Below are positions 8,164-15,137 of a DNA stretch of 39,656 nt, piece after piece. The notes beneath the pieces were generated by a model, which saw only the letters and a program-made list of their open reading frames with translations, did no database searches and was not told where the DNA came from. Made by a program: the position numbers and the translations under genes. Location: the IMG/VR virus record IMGVR_UViG_3300018080_000320, positions 1-39,656 of that record, one strand, 5' to 3'. The stretch is from a virus. The first letter of the stretch is position 1; each line of letters begins with the position of its first letter.

Positions 8164-9786
8164 CTAAAGATCCTTCCAGGAGGGACCATCCAGAGCGGCC
8201 ATTTCCGCCAGAAGCGCCTCCAGTGAGTTCGGATCTTCTTCAACTTCGCTATAACCCGCGTGTCGCGGATCTATTACTTGCACATCCACATCCTGATCCA
8301 TTACATCCGGGAGATAGGCCAGGGACATAACATGGTCGTCATGGGTAGTAGCCCCAAAATCGAGGAGCTGTTCCACCAGCTTATTGCACCGTGTTCGATG
8401 CAACTCGATACCCTCATTCTCAAACAACGGTACAAGCTTGTTTACACGATCTTCCTTGGGTCGGTTTCCGTGTTTCAACTCTTCCGGCTCGAAAAATAGA
8501 CCGCGCTCACGCATCGCTTCACGAAGCCATTCGATCAATATGTACTGTAACTGTGCCTGCTCTATGCCGAGCGTGATGTTCGGGCAAATGCGGGCGAAAT
8601 ATACATACTCATCGAGCATAGCATCGATAAGTTGCCGCGATCGTACTCGCAAACCGCGAGATTTGATTACCTTGAGCCGATCGTCTGGATTTTTGGGTTT
8701 TCCAACAATACAGATCGCCGAATCATCGGCTTTTCGCGTCCGAGACAGTGCGGGATCTACCAAGATCCAGATTTTGTTGTACGGGGGGTCCGAATCGTAA
8801 AATCGGATCATCTCCTCCGTGAACTTGATATCTTCTTCGGCAAGAGCCTGCAGATTGTACTGGCAAGCATAAAAAGCTCGGCCAAGCTCAAGTTTGATCT
8901 GCCGCAGCTCCTCGACCGTGAACAATTCCGGGAAATACGGTTGGGCATCTTCGGCATCACAATCACATTCTTCGCCCCGAGAGTTGTATGTGGCTACACG
9001 CCGATATTTTTCGAATCCCCTATCCTCGCACCATGCATAGAAGTCGTCACGCTTCCACACAGTGCCGATGATGATTCGCAATCCCCCGGGTTTCAGTACC
9101 GCACGGCAGTTTCGGAACCTCTGAATCACTTTTCGGATTTGATCGGCAGTCTGAGTGTTCTCGATATCATGGAGGTCGTCAAAAACCATGATGTCGCAGT
9201 GCGATCCGGTAATACCACCCATGATCGAGTCTACTTTAACGGTAAAACCACCCACAACCTCAGTACGCTTGACCGTAATCGCATCCTCGCCCCATTTCGG
9301 GGCATACGCCTTGGGATCAAACCACAAAACCTCGGGGAAGAGCTTTACCAATTCGGGATTTTTCAGATGATCCTTGATTTCGGTCAAAATCTCGACCGAT
9401 CGGCCCCATCCGAAGGTCACAATACGAATTGTCACATTCGGATTGATCAAAATCTGCTGGATCACCCAGGCAATCGACAATAAAGACGTTTTCAAATGGC
9501 CTCTGGGAACCAGGAAAACGATCGGAACCGGATATTTCGTGATTTTACGAGCTACCTTCTGGACCAGCCCCCTTATTCCGCCCCGACCCGCGTTCCACGC
9601 TCGACATTTTTGGATATATTCATCCAGTTTAGCCTTAATAGCCCCATGAACCTTGTCGCTCATGTCCCTGTAATGGAGATAGTTCCGGGCCAAATGTAAA
9701 AGATCGGTGCGACAACGCTCCCGTTCCGCTTCATCAAGCTGAGAAACGTCTATTTCTGCAGTAGCATCAACTTTTCGGCGACTCAT
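8164..9786 (-). CDS. terL: Terminase large subunit (packaging ATPase-nuclease)
   Basis: 540 residues with both terminase domains. The ATPase half has a Walker A variant PRGHLKTS at 94-101 and Walker B IMVFDD at 199-204. The RNase H-like nuclease half has the three acidic positions in ILVDPALS (Asp344), GIEQAQ (Glu409) and THDDH (Asp483/484). It pumps DNA into the prohead through the portal and cuts the concatemer. The ATG overlaps the preceding stop (ATGA). No clear small terminase gene lies next to it, which is unusual. Confidence 0.92.
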   Translation of the reverse strand: MSRRKVDATAEIDVSQLDEAERERCRTDLLHLARNYLHYRDMSDKVHGAIKAKLDEYIQKCRAWNAGRGGIRGLVQKVARKITKYPVPIVFLVPRGHLKTSLLSIAWVIQQILINPNVTIRIVTFGWGRSVEILTEIKDHLKNPELVKLFPEVLWFDPKAYAPKWGEDAITVKRTEVVGGFTVKVDSIMGGITGSHCDIMVFDDLHDIENTQTADQIRKVIQRFRNCRAVLKPGGLRIIIGTVWKRDDFYAWCEDRGFEKYRRVATYNSRGEECDCDAEDAQPYFPELFTVEELRQIKLELGRAFYACQYNLQALAEEDIKFTEEMIRFYDSDPPYNKIWILVDPALSRTRKADDSAICIVGKPKNPDDRLKVIKSRGLRVRSRQLIDAMLDEYVYFARICPNITLGIEQAQLQYILIEWLREAMRERGLFFEPEELKHGNRPKEDRVNKLVPLFENEGIELHRTRCNKLVEQLLDFGATTHDDHVMSLAYLPDVMDQDVDVQVIDPRHAGYSEVEEDPNSLEALLAEMAALDGPSWKDL

Positions 9787-10052
9787 ACGTAGATATCACG
9801 CCCCTTGATCTTACTCTCGTCAAACGGCACAGGTGCCGCGCCCACCGAAGATCGCCGTTTCTTCCGCCTTTTCTTCTGCTCTTTGTCCGGTTCTCCCGGC
9901 ACTACGACCCAACACTTCGGGGGGCGGGACTTCCGCGCCTTTTTTACCGGCATTTCGGCCTGTTGTTTATGGTTCAACCAATATCCGGTGTACCATCCTG
10001 CAAAAAAGATCACTGCCCCCGCAACTGCTGATAAAATCATCATCAGATACAT
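9783..10052 (-). CDS. Small single-pass membrane protein, first gene of the structural operon
   Basis: 89 residues: a hydrophobic segment at residues 2-27 ending in WYTGYWLNHK, then a strongly basic tail (KKRRKKRR near 62) with a Pro-rich stretch. Ribosome site AGAGGTGC precedes the ATG. It overlaps the terminase start by four bases and follows a consensus promoter. The position is where a small terminase is often found, but the sequence is a membrane-anchored basic protein. Function unknown. Confidence 0.65.
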   Translation of the reverse strand: MYLMMILSAVAGAVIFFAGWYTGYWLNHKQQAEMPVKKARKSRPPKCWVVVPGEPDKEQKKRRKKRRSSVGAAPVPFDESKIKGRDIYV

Positions 10053-10072
10053 TTTGCACCTCTGTATGATTT

Positions 10073-10102
10073 ATTATACAGCTTTTTATGAGAAAGTGTC
10101 AA
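10073..10102 (-). promoter_or_regulatory. Consensus sigma-70 promoter of the structural operon
   Basis: On the minus strand: TTGACA, an 18-base spacer and TATAAT, both hexamers perfect. The start codon of the first structural gene lies about 20 bases after the -10. No operator of the repressor type overlaps it. A strong terminator stands just upstream, which insulates this promoter from the small-gene operon. Confidence 0.85.
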
Positions 10103-10123
10103 CTTTTGTAGACAGTACAAAGA

Positions 10124-10153
10124 AAAGGGGCGCTGGTACTGCAGCGCCCCTTT
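10124..10153 (-). terminator. Rho-independent terminator of the small-gene operon
   Basis: A perfect 12-bp stem AAAGGGGCGCTG / CAGCGCCCCTTT with a 6-base loop. On the minus strand it is followed by TTTCTTTG. It ends the long operon that begins near 15.84 kb and separates it from the structural promoter. Confidence 0.88.
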
Positions 10154-10172
10154 GACGGAGGGAAGAAAGGAA

Positions 10173-10460
10173 TTAGGATTTCAGTTGCTTTTTGAGATCC
10201 CCGATCATTCGACTTTGTGTTTGAATGATCTTTTCGTAGCGCTGGATCTGAGCTTCGTATTCTGCCGGAGTCTTTCCCGGGATGGGCAATTCGTTCTGCT
10301 TCCGTGCATTACATCGGGCACTATATAGATCCCGGCGCACTAAAGCAGTCAAATATTCTCCCCGGCTCCGATAGTACTCAGTAGCCAGCATGGTATCCAG
10401 TTCGTTTCTCTCTTCCTCGGTGAGAAAGAGCTTGAAACCAACGGGTTTAATTTCGCTCAC
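10173..10460 (-). CDS. Ribbon-helix-helix-like small protein with coiled-coil tail
   Basis: 95 residues from a GTG start that lies inside the end of the preceding gene (14-base overlap). Residues 7-45 (KLFLTEEERNELDTMLATEY, then RSRGEYLTALVRRDL) have the strand-helix-helix spacing of Arc/MetJ-type DNA-binding proteins. The last 30 residues form a basic coiled coil. It is the final gene before a strong terminator. It could be a transcription regulator of the late switch; this is inference from fold appearance. Confidence 0.6.
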   Translation of the reverse strand: MSEIKPVGFKLFLTEEERNELDTMLATEYYRSRGEYLTALVRRDLYSARCNARKQNELPIPGKTPAEYEAQIQRYEKIIQTQSRMIGDLKKQLKS

Positions 10461-10758
10461 TCGGATCGAACTGCGGCAGGGCTACTCCCTTTGGCGGGGT
10501 AACGATTCGGGGCGATCGGGCCGCCTGCGCCTGTGCCTGTTCCATCTCCCGGGCTTGCTCTGCAGCTTCCTGGTTTTTGCGGTCCACGATCTTTTTCATC
10601 GCAGGATCAAACTTCACGGTTTTGATATTAGCCCAGGAAAAGAACAATACCGTATCATCAGTCTTGCGAATCATCACGCAAGGCTGCATGATTTGATGCT
10701 CAACGATGTTATACCCCGTGCCATCGATAAACACCTTGTACTGATTTTTCTTGCTCAT
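10447..10758 (-). CDS. Unknown small phage protein
   Basis: 103 residues, ATG after GAGGAGTGCTAA and overlapping the previous stop as ATGA. The first 55 residues are beta-rich (KVFIDGTGYNIVEHQIM, VLFFSWANIKTVKF), then an Ala/Gln/Glu helix and a Pro-rich tail. No known domain was recognised. Confidence 0.6.
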   Translation of the reverse strand: MSKKNQYKVFIDGTGYNIVEHQIMQPCVMIRKTDDTVLFFSWANIKTVKFDPAMKKIVDRKNQEAAEQAREMEQAQAQAARSPRIVTPPKGVALPQFDPSERN

Positions 10759-10922
10759 TTAGCACTCCTCTTCATTTTTTCCATGTAGTCTTTTTCCCAC
10801 ATAGAATAACAAATCGCCAAAGCCTGATCACGGTCTCTTTCTGGCTCATTTTCAGCCATGTACTCCGCACATCTGGCAATAAAATCTTTTCGAGTTTCAC
10901 CCTCTTTAAGTGGTACTGGCAT
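10755..10922 (-). CDS. Conserved 55-aa phage protein
   Basis: Start chosen at the ATG six bases after GGAGG (protein begins MPVPLKEGETRKDFIARC); an earlier ATG abuts the ribosome site. The pattern 'KDFIARCAEYM ... DRDQALAICYSMW' is a recurrent short phage family usually found near virion genes, with no known function. Coupled to its downstream neighbour by an ATGA overlap. Confidence 0.65.
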   Translation of the reverse strand: MPVPLKEGETRKDFIARCAEYMAENEPERDRDQALAICYSMWEKDYMEKMKRSAK

Positions 10923-11121
10923 TATCATCCTCCTTGAAATGGACACACCCGAACTCTTCACCAGTCAAAATCACTGGATAATCATCAATCGACTCAACGA
11001 ACATAGCATCATCCGCTTCCGGTTCCGTGCAATTAATTTTGGCATGGGTACAAGACCCCAGGTGGTCCTCCTCGTCCTCTACGGGCCACCAATATATGCA
11101 ATTCTTACATCTTCCGCTCAT
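10906..11121 (-). CDS. Cys-rich zinc-binding small protein
   Basis: 71 residues beginning MSGRCKNC after GAGAGGTTCGGAT. Cys5/Cys8, Cys24, Cys31 and a later GCVHF provide a likely zinc site. The acidic middle (EPEADD) and the 'NCIYW ... G-x-C ... GCVHF' layout recur in small phage proteins of unknown role. Overlaps the next gene by 17 bases. Confidence 0.6.
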   Translation of the reverse strand: MSGRCKNCIYWWPVEDEEDHLGSCTHAKINCTEPEADDAMFVESIDDYPVILTGEEFGCVHFKEDDNASTT

Positions 11122-11290
11122 ATCCGAACCTCTCTTGTGCATACCATGCCCGCTCACCATCTAAAGTCACACCTTCTAAAATCATTCGATCCAAATCAAA
11201 CTGCTCATCCCGCAGGCGCTCAGCTACAAGTGCGTTCGGAAACGGGTGGTGAAAAATATCATTAAGCGAAATGAAGCAGATCAGTTTCAC
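11105..11290 (-). CDS. Unknown 61-aa protein
   Basis: Start chosen at the GTG that overlaps the RNA ligase stop as GTGA, preceded by AAGGGATGTTCGA. The protein begins KLICFISLNDIFHHPF and has a charged C-terminal half. The longer in-frame extension runs through the RNA ligase end and is unlikely. No domain recognised. Confidence 0.5.
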   Translation of the reverse strand: MKLICFISLNDIFHHPFPNALVAERLRDEQFDLDRMILEGVTLDGERAWYAQERFGYERKM

Positions 11291-12183
11291 TCGAACATCC
11301 CTTGCGCGAGTCGTTCCTTGTAGAACTCTGGGAATCCCCGCGTGATCCCCCGACTGATATCCTTCCAGGCCCATTTGAACAGCATTTCCTGGATCTCGTC
11401 TTTACATTCAGCCAGAACATCCTGGTTGATCTCTTTCAACAAACCTCCGATGTCCCGGGGATCATTCTCCAGTTCCCCCCGTTCGGCAAGGTGGAGAATC
11501 GCCTTGTTCCAGCGGGCCTCTGTTCGGAACGCCTCGATGATCTTCGGCTTGATATCTCTTCCGGCAGGATTGCGATCCTTACGATCTTTCTTGTGAATCT
11601 CCTTGAACTTTTCCGAAACGTATTTGCCCATTAAGACATGGCCGGTTAAACGACTGATCTTCTCGTAATTTTTGATAACTATCCCCTCAACCTTCTGGCC
11701 GCCGAGGAAACTGGTTGTGTCCAATAACTCCTTGAATTGTTCCCAAGAGCCAAAAGATGTGGCTGCTAATATCGGTACGCTCTCCAGACCGATGCGCTCC
11801 GCTTCATGTTGTTTACTCATGGGAGGTAAAAAACACTGCGGGGCAGTCTCGATATCAAAAATCACGATATTTTTCTCGGGCACCCGATCATAAGCCAAGA
11901 TGTTGTGCTTGGGCTTCGATAGATATTCACCCCGATAGATCCAACAGGGGTGCAACTCAGGGGAGAGTTCCTGGATAATCTTAACCGCATTTTTGAACAT
12001 CTTGTCCGGCGCTTCAAGATCGATGTCGTTGTGGTGACTCCGGCAGTACAACATTCCCTGCTCGTCTAACATGAACGAAAACTGAGAGCCATCCACCTTT
12101 TCCTCGACCAGTACCGGATCAGCAAAGAGATCCTGGATCGCCTTATGGCCCAAATTGAAAACCTCCGGATAACTCGAAATCAT
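11287..12183 (-). CDS. RNA ligase (Rnl2-like nucleotidyltransferase)
   Basis: 298 residues. Motif I is EEKVDGS with the nucleotidyl-accepting Lys29, a later YRGEY supplies the conserved Glu, NIVIFDIE looks like motif III, VEGIVIKNY like motif IV and LMGKYVSEKFKE like motif V. These ATP-dependent ligases seal 3'-OH/5'-phosphate breaks in RNA, in other phages to repair tRNAs cut by host defence nucleases. The phage also carries tRNA genes, so an anti-defence or RNA-repair role is plausible. Neighbours are tiny membrane and zinc proteins, with no partner kinase. ATG overlaps the previous stop. Confidence 0.8.
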   Translation of the reverse strand: MISSYPEVFNLGHKAIQDLFADPVLVEEKVDGSQFSFMLDEQGMLYCRSHHNDIDLEAPDKMFKNAVKIIQELSPELHPCWIYRGEYLSKPKHNILAYDRVPEKNIVIFDIETAPQCFLPPMSKQHEAERIGLESVPILAATSFGSWEQFKELLDTTSFLGGQKVEGIVIKNYEKISRLTGHVLMGKYVSEKFKEIHKKDRKDRNPAGRDIKPKIIEAFRTEARWNKAILHLAERGELENDPRDIGGLLKEINQDVLAECKDEIQEMLFKWAWKDISRGITRGFPEFYKERLAQGMFE

Positions 12184-12266
12184 TTCTTATCTCCCAACGC
12201 GAACCACCACAAGCATGTGGGGATCGCCAACATCAAAATCAGCCAGATCAGACCCATGAAGCTCAT
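12180..12266 (-). CDS. 28-aa single-pass membrane micropeptide
   Basis: The ATG overlaps the stop of the zinc-ribbon gene (ATGA) and the stop overlaps the RNA ligase ATG (ATGA), so it is locked in a coupling chain. The sequence is MSFMGLIWLILMLAIPTC, then LWWFALGDKK: one hydrophobic helix with a charged end. Too short for domain searches. It may be a membrane anchor or toxin-like peptide, or only a translational bridge. Confidence 0.6.
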   Translation of the reverse strand: MSFMGLIWLILMLAIPTCLWWFALGDKK

Positions 12267-12433
12267 GCGAAATCACTTGGCTTGCGCTGAACTCGACCAC
12301 ACTTCATGCAACGGGCAAAGTGCCTCATACCTCGACAAAACTGCGTGACCATCTTCACCTGCCCACCACAAGGACAGTGATACTTGAGTGTCAAGCGTTC
12401 GGGTTCCGCCTGGGCAGTCTTGGCTTTTTTCAC
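12263..12433 (-). CDS. Zinc-ribbon protein, 56 aa
   Basis: Start chosen at GTG, which overlaps the upstream stop as GTGA, nine bases after GGAGG. An alternative GTG lies six codons earlier. Cys20/Cys22, Cys42/Cys45 (HCPCGG, RCMKCGRVQRKP) form a probable zinc ribbon, with an extra Cys33. Basic overall. Function unknown; possibly RNA or DNA binding. Confidence 0.6.
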   Translation of the reverse strand: MKKAKTAQAEPERLTLKYHCPCGGQVKMVTQFCRGMRHFARCMKCGRVQRKPSDFA

Positions 12434-12588
12434 CCCCAAAATCCTCCCCACCAGAGCAAACCCGAAATGATAAGGGCATCAACCAACCCCCACCACATAC
12501 TGATTGTCGTTGTTTTTCCGTGCTGGAGTACCTTAACCACAAACCCCACCGCTAACAGCACGATAACAATAACTTGAGGTGCCCTCAC
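12430..12588 (-). CDS. 52-aa membrane protein with two hydrophobic segments
   Basis: GTG start after AAGGAGCCAAGG. Two hydrophobic stretches, residues 5-20 (QVIVIVLLAVGFVVKV) and 31-51 (MWWGLVDALIISGLLWW), are joined by a short basic-polar loop (QHGKTTTIS). Both ends overlap neighbours by GTGA. Likely a helical hairpin in the inner membrane. A second holin or superinfection factor is possible; no family recognised. Confidence 0.65.
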   Translation of the reverse strand: MRAPQVIVIVLLAVGFVVKVLQHGKTTTISMWWGLVDALIISGLLWWGGFWG

Positions 12589-12767
12589 CCTTGGCTCCTT
12601 GGAATATGCTGCACGATGTTGTAATCAGGATGGGTATCCTCTTTCTTCTTGTCGTTGGCAAACACCACAATCCTGATTTTACGATTGTCAACAAAAATGT
12701 GACCCTTGTAATACTCCCGACCATCTTCGGTATTCTGGGTCCACAACGCTCCAATACTCTGTGCCAT
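12585..12767 (-). CDS. Conserved small phage protein (DUF736-like look)
   Basis: 60 residues from the ATG five bases after AGGAGG. The text 'GALWTQN...DGREYYKGHI ... KIRIVVFANDKKK ... PDYNI' follows a pattern seen in many phage and plasmid single-domain proteins related in appearance to DUF736. These are thought to be small beta-barrels, perhaps nucleic-acid binding. Stop overlaps the next GTG. Confidence 0.65.
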   Translation of the reverse strand: MAQSIGALWTQNTEDGREYYKGHIFVDNRKIRIVVFANDKKKEDTHPDYNIVQHIPRSQG

Positions 12768-12776
12768 CAAAACCTC

Positions 12777-12941
12777 CTAATTCAGTTGATATGTATGAAA
12801 AGCTGCCGGGGTCACACTGCCGCAAGGCAGCACTACCGGCAGAACTATGATCTGTCCCTGGGGAGCATTTTGCGCCACCCTCACACACAGGTCACAGCCC
12901 TCCGGTTCTTCCGGTTCAATTGCCTCTTTTATCCAGTCCAC
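12777..12941 (-). CDS. Unknown 54-aa protein
   Basis: GTG start (VDWIKEAIEPEEPEGCDLC) chosen because it overlaps the end of the glycosyltransferase-like gene by 13 bases and follows AAAGGTGAG. A longer frame through that gene would add about 88 residues that are clearly a shadow. Two Cys (17, 20), a further Cys40, and a hydrophobic IIVLPVVLPC run. No known family. Coding status is likely but not certain. Confidence 0.45.
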   Translation of the reverse strand: MDWIKEAIEPEEPEGCDLCVRVAQNAPQGQIIVLPVVLPCGSVTPAAFHTYQLN

Positions 12942-13558
12942 GGCCTCACCTTTAACGTCATGGTCTTTTCGTGTCCGAGAACCACACTCGGGTGCGCCCA
13001 GATTTTGAACCCAAGCTGCTTGACCCGCAGGCACCATTCCACATCCTCGCCGTAAAGGGTCGGTTGATCCGTACCCTCCACCATCAACGGTGTCTGCATG
13101 AAATAGGGATAACCAAGCTGCTCGAAGATCCCGGGCTTGACCAAAAGAAACGCAAAGCCCGCATAGCCAACCTCCATCGGAGCCAAGGCCAACGGCTGAC
13201 TCCAATTCAAGCTTTCCAAACGGCCATTCCTGCGGAAATGCCCAACACCGAAATTGTTCCCATCATCAATCGGCACCAAGCCTGAAATGATGTCTTTGTC
13301 CGCCAGGATCAATTCATCGATATGTTCGGGCTTCCAGACAGTATCGCTATCAATCCACATCATGTAATCGTATGGCTCCCCATCCAGAAGCTTGTTCTCA
13401 CCAAGTACCATATTCCGGGCCTTGGTCACGTTCGAACACTGTGCATAGGAAGTCAGGATCTCCACGCCCTGGCGCTCCATGTGTAAAACCGTCTTGGTCC
13501 AGGCCCACAGAAAACCCGAGGTGAAATACAGCCCCGGCAGGCAAAATGCAATTCTCAT
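12929..13558 (-). CDS. Glycosyltransferase-like protein (GT-A fold)
   Basis: 209 residues from the ATG after GGAGGAAGAAAA. Residues 62-72 (PYDYMMWIDSD) give the Asp-x-Asp sugar-nucleotide and metal site typical of GT-A transferases, preceded by a 'TKARNMV' loop. Later GYAGFAFLLVKPGIF and EDVEWCLRVKQLGFKIW match the acceptor side of family-2-type enzymes. No membrane segment, so cytoplasmic. Phage enzymes of this kind can modify DNA bases, virion proteins or host surface sugars; the substrate is not evident here. Confidence 0.75.
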   Translation of the reverse strand: MRIAFCLPGLYFTSGFLWAWTKTVLHMERQGVEILTSYAQCSNVTKARNMVLGENKLLDGEPYDYMMWIDSDTVWKPEHIDELILADKDIISGLVPIDDGNNFGVGHFRRNGRLESLNWSQPLALAPMEVGYAGFAFLLVKPGIFEQLGYPYFMQTPLMVEGTDQPTLYGEDVEWCLRVKQLGFKIWAHPSVVLGHEKTMTLKVRPWTG

Positions 13559-13758
13559 TTTTTCTTCCTCCGTGGCTCCTCCTGGGGAGTCGGGTGGGAG
13601 GATAAGACAAAATCCAAATGTTCCTGGCACACAAAATCGTTGACCCCAACCCGGGCCACTACAGGCTTGCCGCAATATTCCTCTTTGCCCTTGGGATAGA
13701 ACTTGTAACTACATCCCTTCCCGTGCCGTTCGTGTTCGGCCAACATTCGCACTGTCAT
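13555..13758 (-). CDS. Small zinc-binding protein, 67 aa
   Basis: Start ATG eight bases after GGAGG (MTVRMLAEHERHGKGC). Cys16, Cys29, Cys44 and His47 (EEYCGKP, FVCQEHLDF) form a likely zinc site. The tail is Pro/Lys-rich (EEPRRKKK). ATGA overlaps on both sides. Unknown function. Confidence 0.6.
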   Translation of the reverse strand: MTVRMLAEHERHGKGCSYKFYPKGKEEYCGKPVVARVGVNDFVCQEHLDFVLSSHPTPQEEPRRKKK

Positions 13759-13922
13759 GCTACTTTCCTCCGCGACTTCTCGTACCAATCCGGGGAGATC
13801 CACCGAATGTGCCGGAACTGCTTGAACATTTCACGGTCCCGATGCACCACTCGACAGCCATGCCGGAGTACCACCATGATTTCCACTTGTCGCCAGTGAT
13901 TACCCAATAATGCTTGAATCAT
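13755..13922 (-). CDS. Unknown basic 55-aa protein
   Basis: Begins MIQALLGNHWRQVEIMVV after GGAGGCGGAAG, inside the end of the metallopeptidase-like gene (23-base overlap). Rich in Arg and Trp, strongly basic (RRKVA end). Stop overlaps the next ATG. No domain recognised. Confidence 0.5.
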   Translation of the reverse strand: MIQALLGNHWRQVEIMVVLRHGCRVVHRDREMFKQFRHIRWISPDWYEKSRRKVA

Positions 13923-14229
13923 CTTCCGCCTCCACATTAGGGACCATGTGCGGGACCAACCAGGGATTCTCTTTCATCACCGTAAAGAAGTTGTGAGACA
14001 AACCCCGGACCTGATCCTCGGACAGATCCAAACCCGCCATGTAGCTAAGTGCGTGAAGCAACTCATGGAACACGGTCACCTTTTTACGCTCATACGACAT
14101 AAGCCGCTCGATACGGATCTCGGTATTGATCAAATCACAAGTACCGCGACAGCTATCCCCATCCTCTCCCAAGAGCTTCGCCACATACCGGAACCTCCAT
14201 TTCGCCCACAAAATCTTGATCTCTTTCAC
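13900..14229 (-). CDS. Putative zinc metallopeptidase (HExxH)
   Basis: 109 residues from a GTG that overlaps the upstream stop (GTGA) after GGAGGATCA. HELLH at 55-59 inside VTVFHELLHALSYMAGL is the zinc-peptidase signature; Glu71 in DLSEDQV is a candidate third ligand. Layout resembles small phage SprT/IrrE-like proteases. It might cleave a host repressor or stress protein; no DNA-binding domain is attached. Short length suggests a minimal catalytic domain. Confidence 0.7.
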   Translation of the reverse strand: MKEIKILWAKWRFRYVAKLLGEDGDSCRGTCDLINTEIRIERLMSYERKKVTVFHELLHALSYMAGLDLSEDQVRGLSHNFFTVMKENPWLVPHMVPNVEAEDDSSIIG

Positions 14230-14420
14230 TGATCCTCCGCATGTGCCGGATCGTCCGGCTGCACCAATTCGGTGCGTACAAACCTCCGCCGCCATCGGAT
14301 ATATGTTCCTACTCGCTCACTGCAGATCTTGCAAAACCCGATAGACTTCGGCTCCTGCTTCGGCACCTCAAACGTAAGCTTGTGCGTTGCCGGAGCAGAG
14401 CAGATAAAACACTTGGCCAT
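14226..14420 (-). CDS. Small zinc-finger protein, 64 aa
   Basis: ATG overlaps the previous stop by one base (TAATG), so it depends on re-initiation. Cys4/Cys7 (KCFIC) and Cys30/Cys33 (FCKIC) form a four-Cys zinc site and the middle is basic. The tail is acidic. No function known. Confidence 0.65.
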   Translation of the reverse strand: MAKCFICSAPATHKLTFEVPKQEPKSIGFCKICSERVGTYIRWRRRFVRTELVQPDDPAHAEDQ

Positions 14421-14641
14421 TAGAACGGCGGCTCAGGCTCGTTAAAATCGAAGTACCGCACTGGTGGTGGCGCGACCTTGGCTACGCCAATCGCTTCCAG
14501 CACATAGAAACTCGCATCGGGATTTTCCCGGGCCAGTCGTTGGGCTTCTCCGATAGCCGTCCATCTGGTTGTGTGTTGGATATTACAAGGTCCATATCCA
14601 TCCCGCTTAACCATCCAAAATCGTTTTATTCCTTCGTTCAT
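14420..14641 (-). CDS. Conserved small phage protein, 73 aa
   Basis: Begins MNEGIKRFWMVKRDGYGPC. The 'KRFWMVKRDG ... H-T-T-R ... EAQRLARENPDASFYVLEA' pattern is a known small phage/plasmid family with an alpha-beta look and no assigned function. ATG overlaps the previous stop (ATGA). Confidence 0.7.
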   Translation of the reverse strand: MNEGIKRFWMVKRDGYGPCNIQHTTRWTAIGEAQRLARENPDASFYVLEAIGVAKVAPPPVRYFDFNEPEPPF

Positions 14642-14862
14642 CGTACCTCCTCGATCTCTGCCTCAATCTCGTCCAGCATGTGTTCCATTTCCTGGGTCAA
14701 TCTCCAGATCTTCCCGTAGTCAGGCTTTTTCTCCCGATCCCGGCACTCCAAGCACTCCATGTCCTGGAGCATGACAGGATACTTGTTCAGATCCCTGATC
14801 GTGCCGCATCGCGGGCATTTAAGCCGGACCAAAATATCGACCATTCGCATCTGAATCTTCAC
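14638..14862 (-). CDS. Zinc-ribbon protein with acidic helical tail, 74 aa
   Basis: GTG start eight bases after GAGG. Cys16/Cys19 and Cys37/Cys40 (LKCPRCGTI, MECLECRD) make a zinc ribbon. The last 30 residues are a very acidic helix (MEHMLDEIEAEIEEV). The combination suggests a protein-protein adaptor, perhaps touching RNA polymerase; this is a guess. Confidence 0.65.
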   Translation of the reverse strand: MKIQMRMVDILVRLKCPRCGTIRDLNKYPVMLQDMECLECRDREKKPDYGKIWRLTQEMEHMLDEIEAEIEEVR

Positions 14863-14865
14863 GGT

Positions 14866-15090
14866 CTATTCCTCAATTCTCACTCGGCTTAACTCCAGGT
14901 TTTTCTGCAGAACACAGCAAACATGACCGGGAAATACCTGCTCAATCGTTTTGATGATGGTGTCGGTCTGCTGTCGTGTTAGCGACACCCGAGCGTGAAT
15001 CACCAGCACATCCCCGGGCCTAAGATCCTTTGCGCGGATCACACCCAATCGAAGTCGCCTGCGAAAAAACCGCAGCAATTTTTTTTTCAT
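14866..15090 (-). CDS. Unknown basic protein, 74 aa
   Basis: Begins MKKKLLRFFRRRLRLGVIRA, a highly basic helix, followed by a beta-rich part with VLVIHARVSLTRQQTDTI and FPGHVCCVLQ. The second half matches a short phage family in which 'P-hypothetical-L-x-P-x-Q' motifs precede a Gln/Glu helix. ATG overlaps the micro-ORF upstream. Unknown function. Confidence 0.6.
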   Translation of the reverse strand: MKKKLLRFFRRRLRLGVIRAKDLRPGDVLVIHARVSLTRQQTDTIIKTIEQVFPGHVCCVLQKNLELSRVRIEE

Positions 15091-15137
15091 GGTTCCCGTT
15101 CCTGTTGGATTTGGTCGTGGATATATTGCTCACTCAT
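15087..15137 (-). CDS. 16-aa micro-ORF in the coupling chain
   Basis: ATG AGT GAG ... encodes MSEQYIHDQIQQEREP. Its ATG overlaps the upstream stop and its stop overlaps the next ATG, both as ATGA, and it contains the ribosome site of that next gene. It may only carry ribosomes from one gene to the next, or be a real micropeptide. Confidence 0.4.
   Translation of the reverse strand: MSEQYIHDQIQQEREP

Noticed and set aside
12777-13205. 142-codon minus frame over the glycosyltransferase-like gene
   Set aside because: Only the last 54 codons are outside that gene; the rest is a frame shadow, so the short form was annotated.
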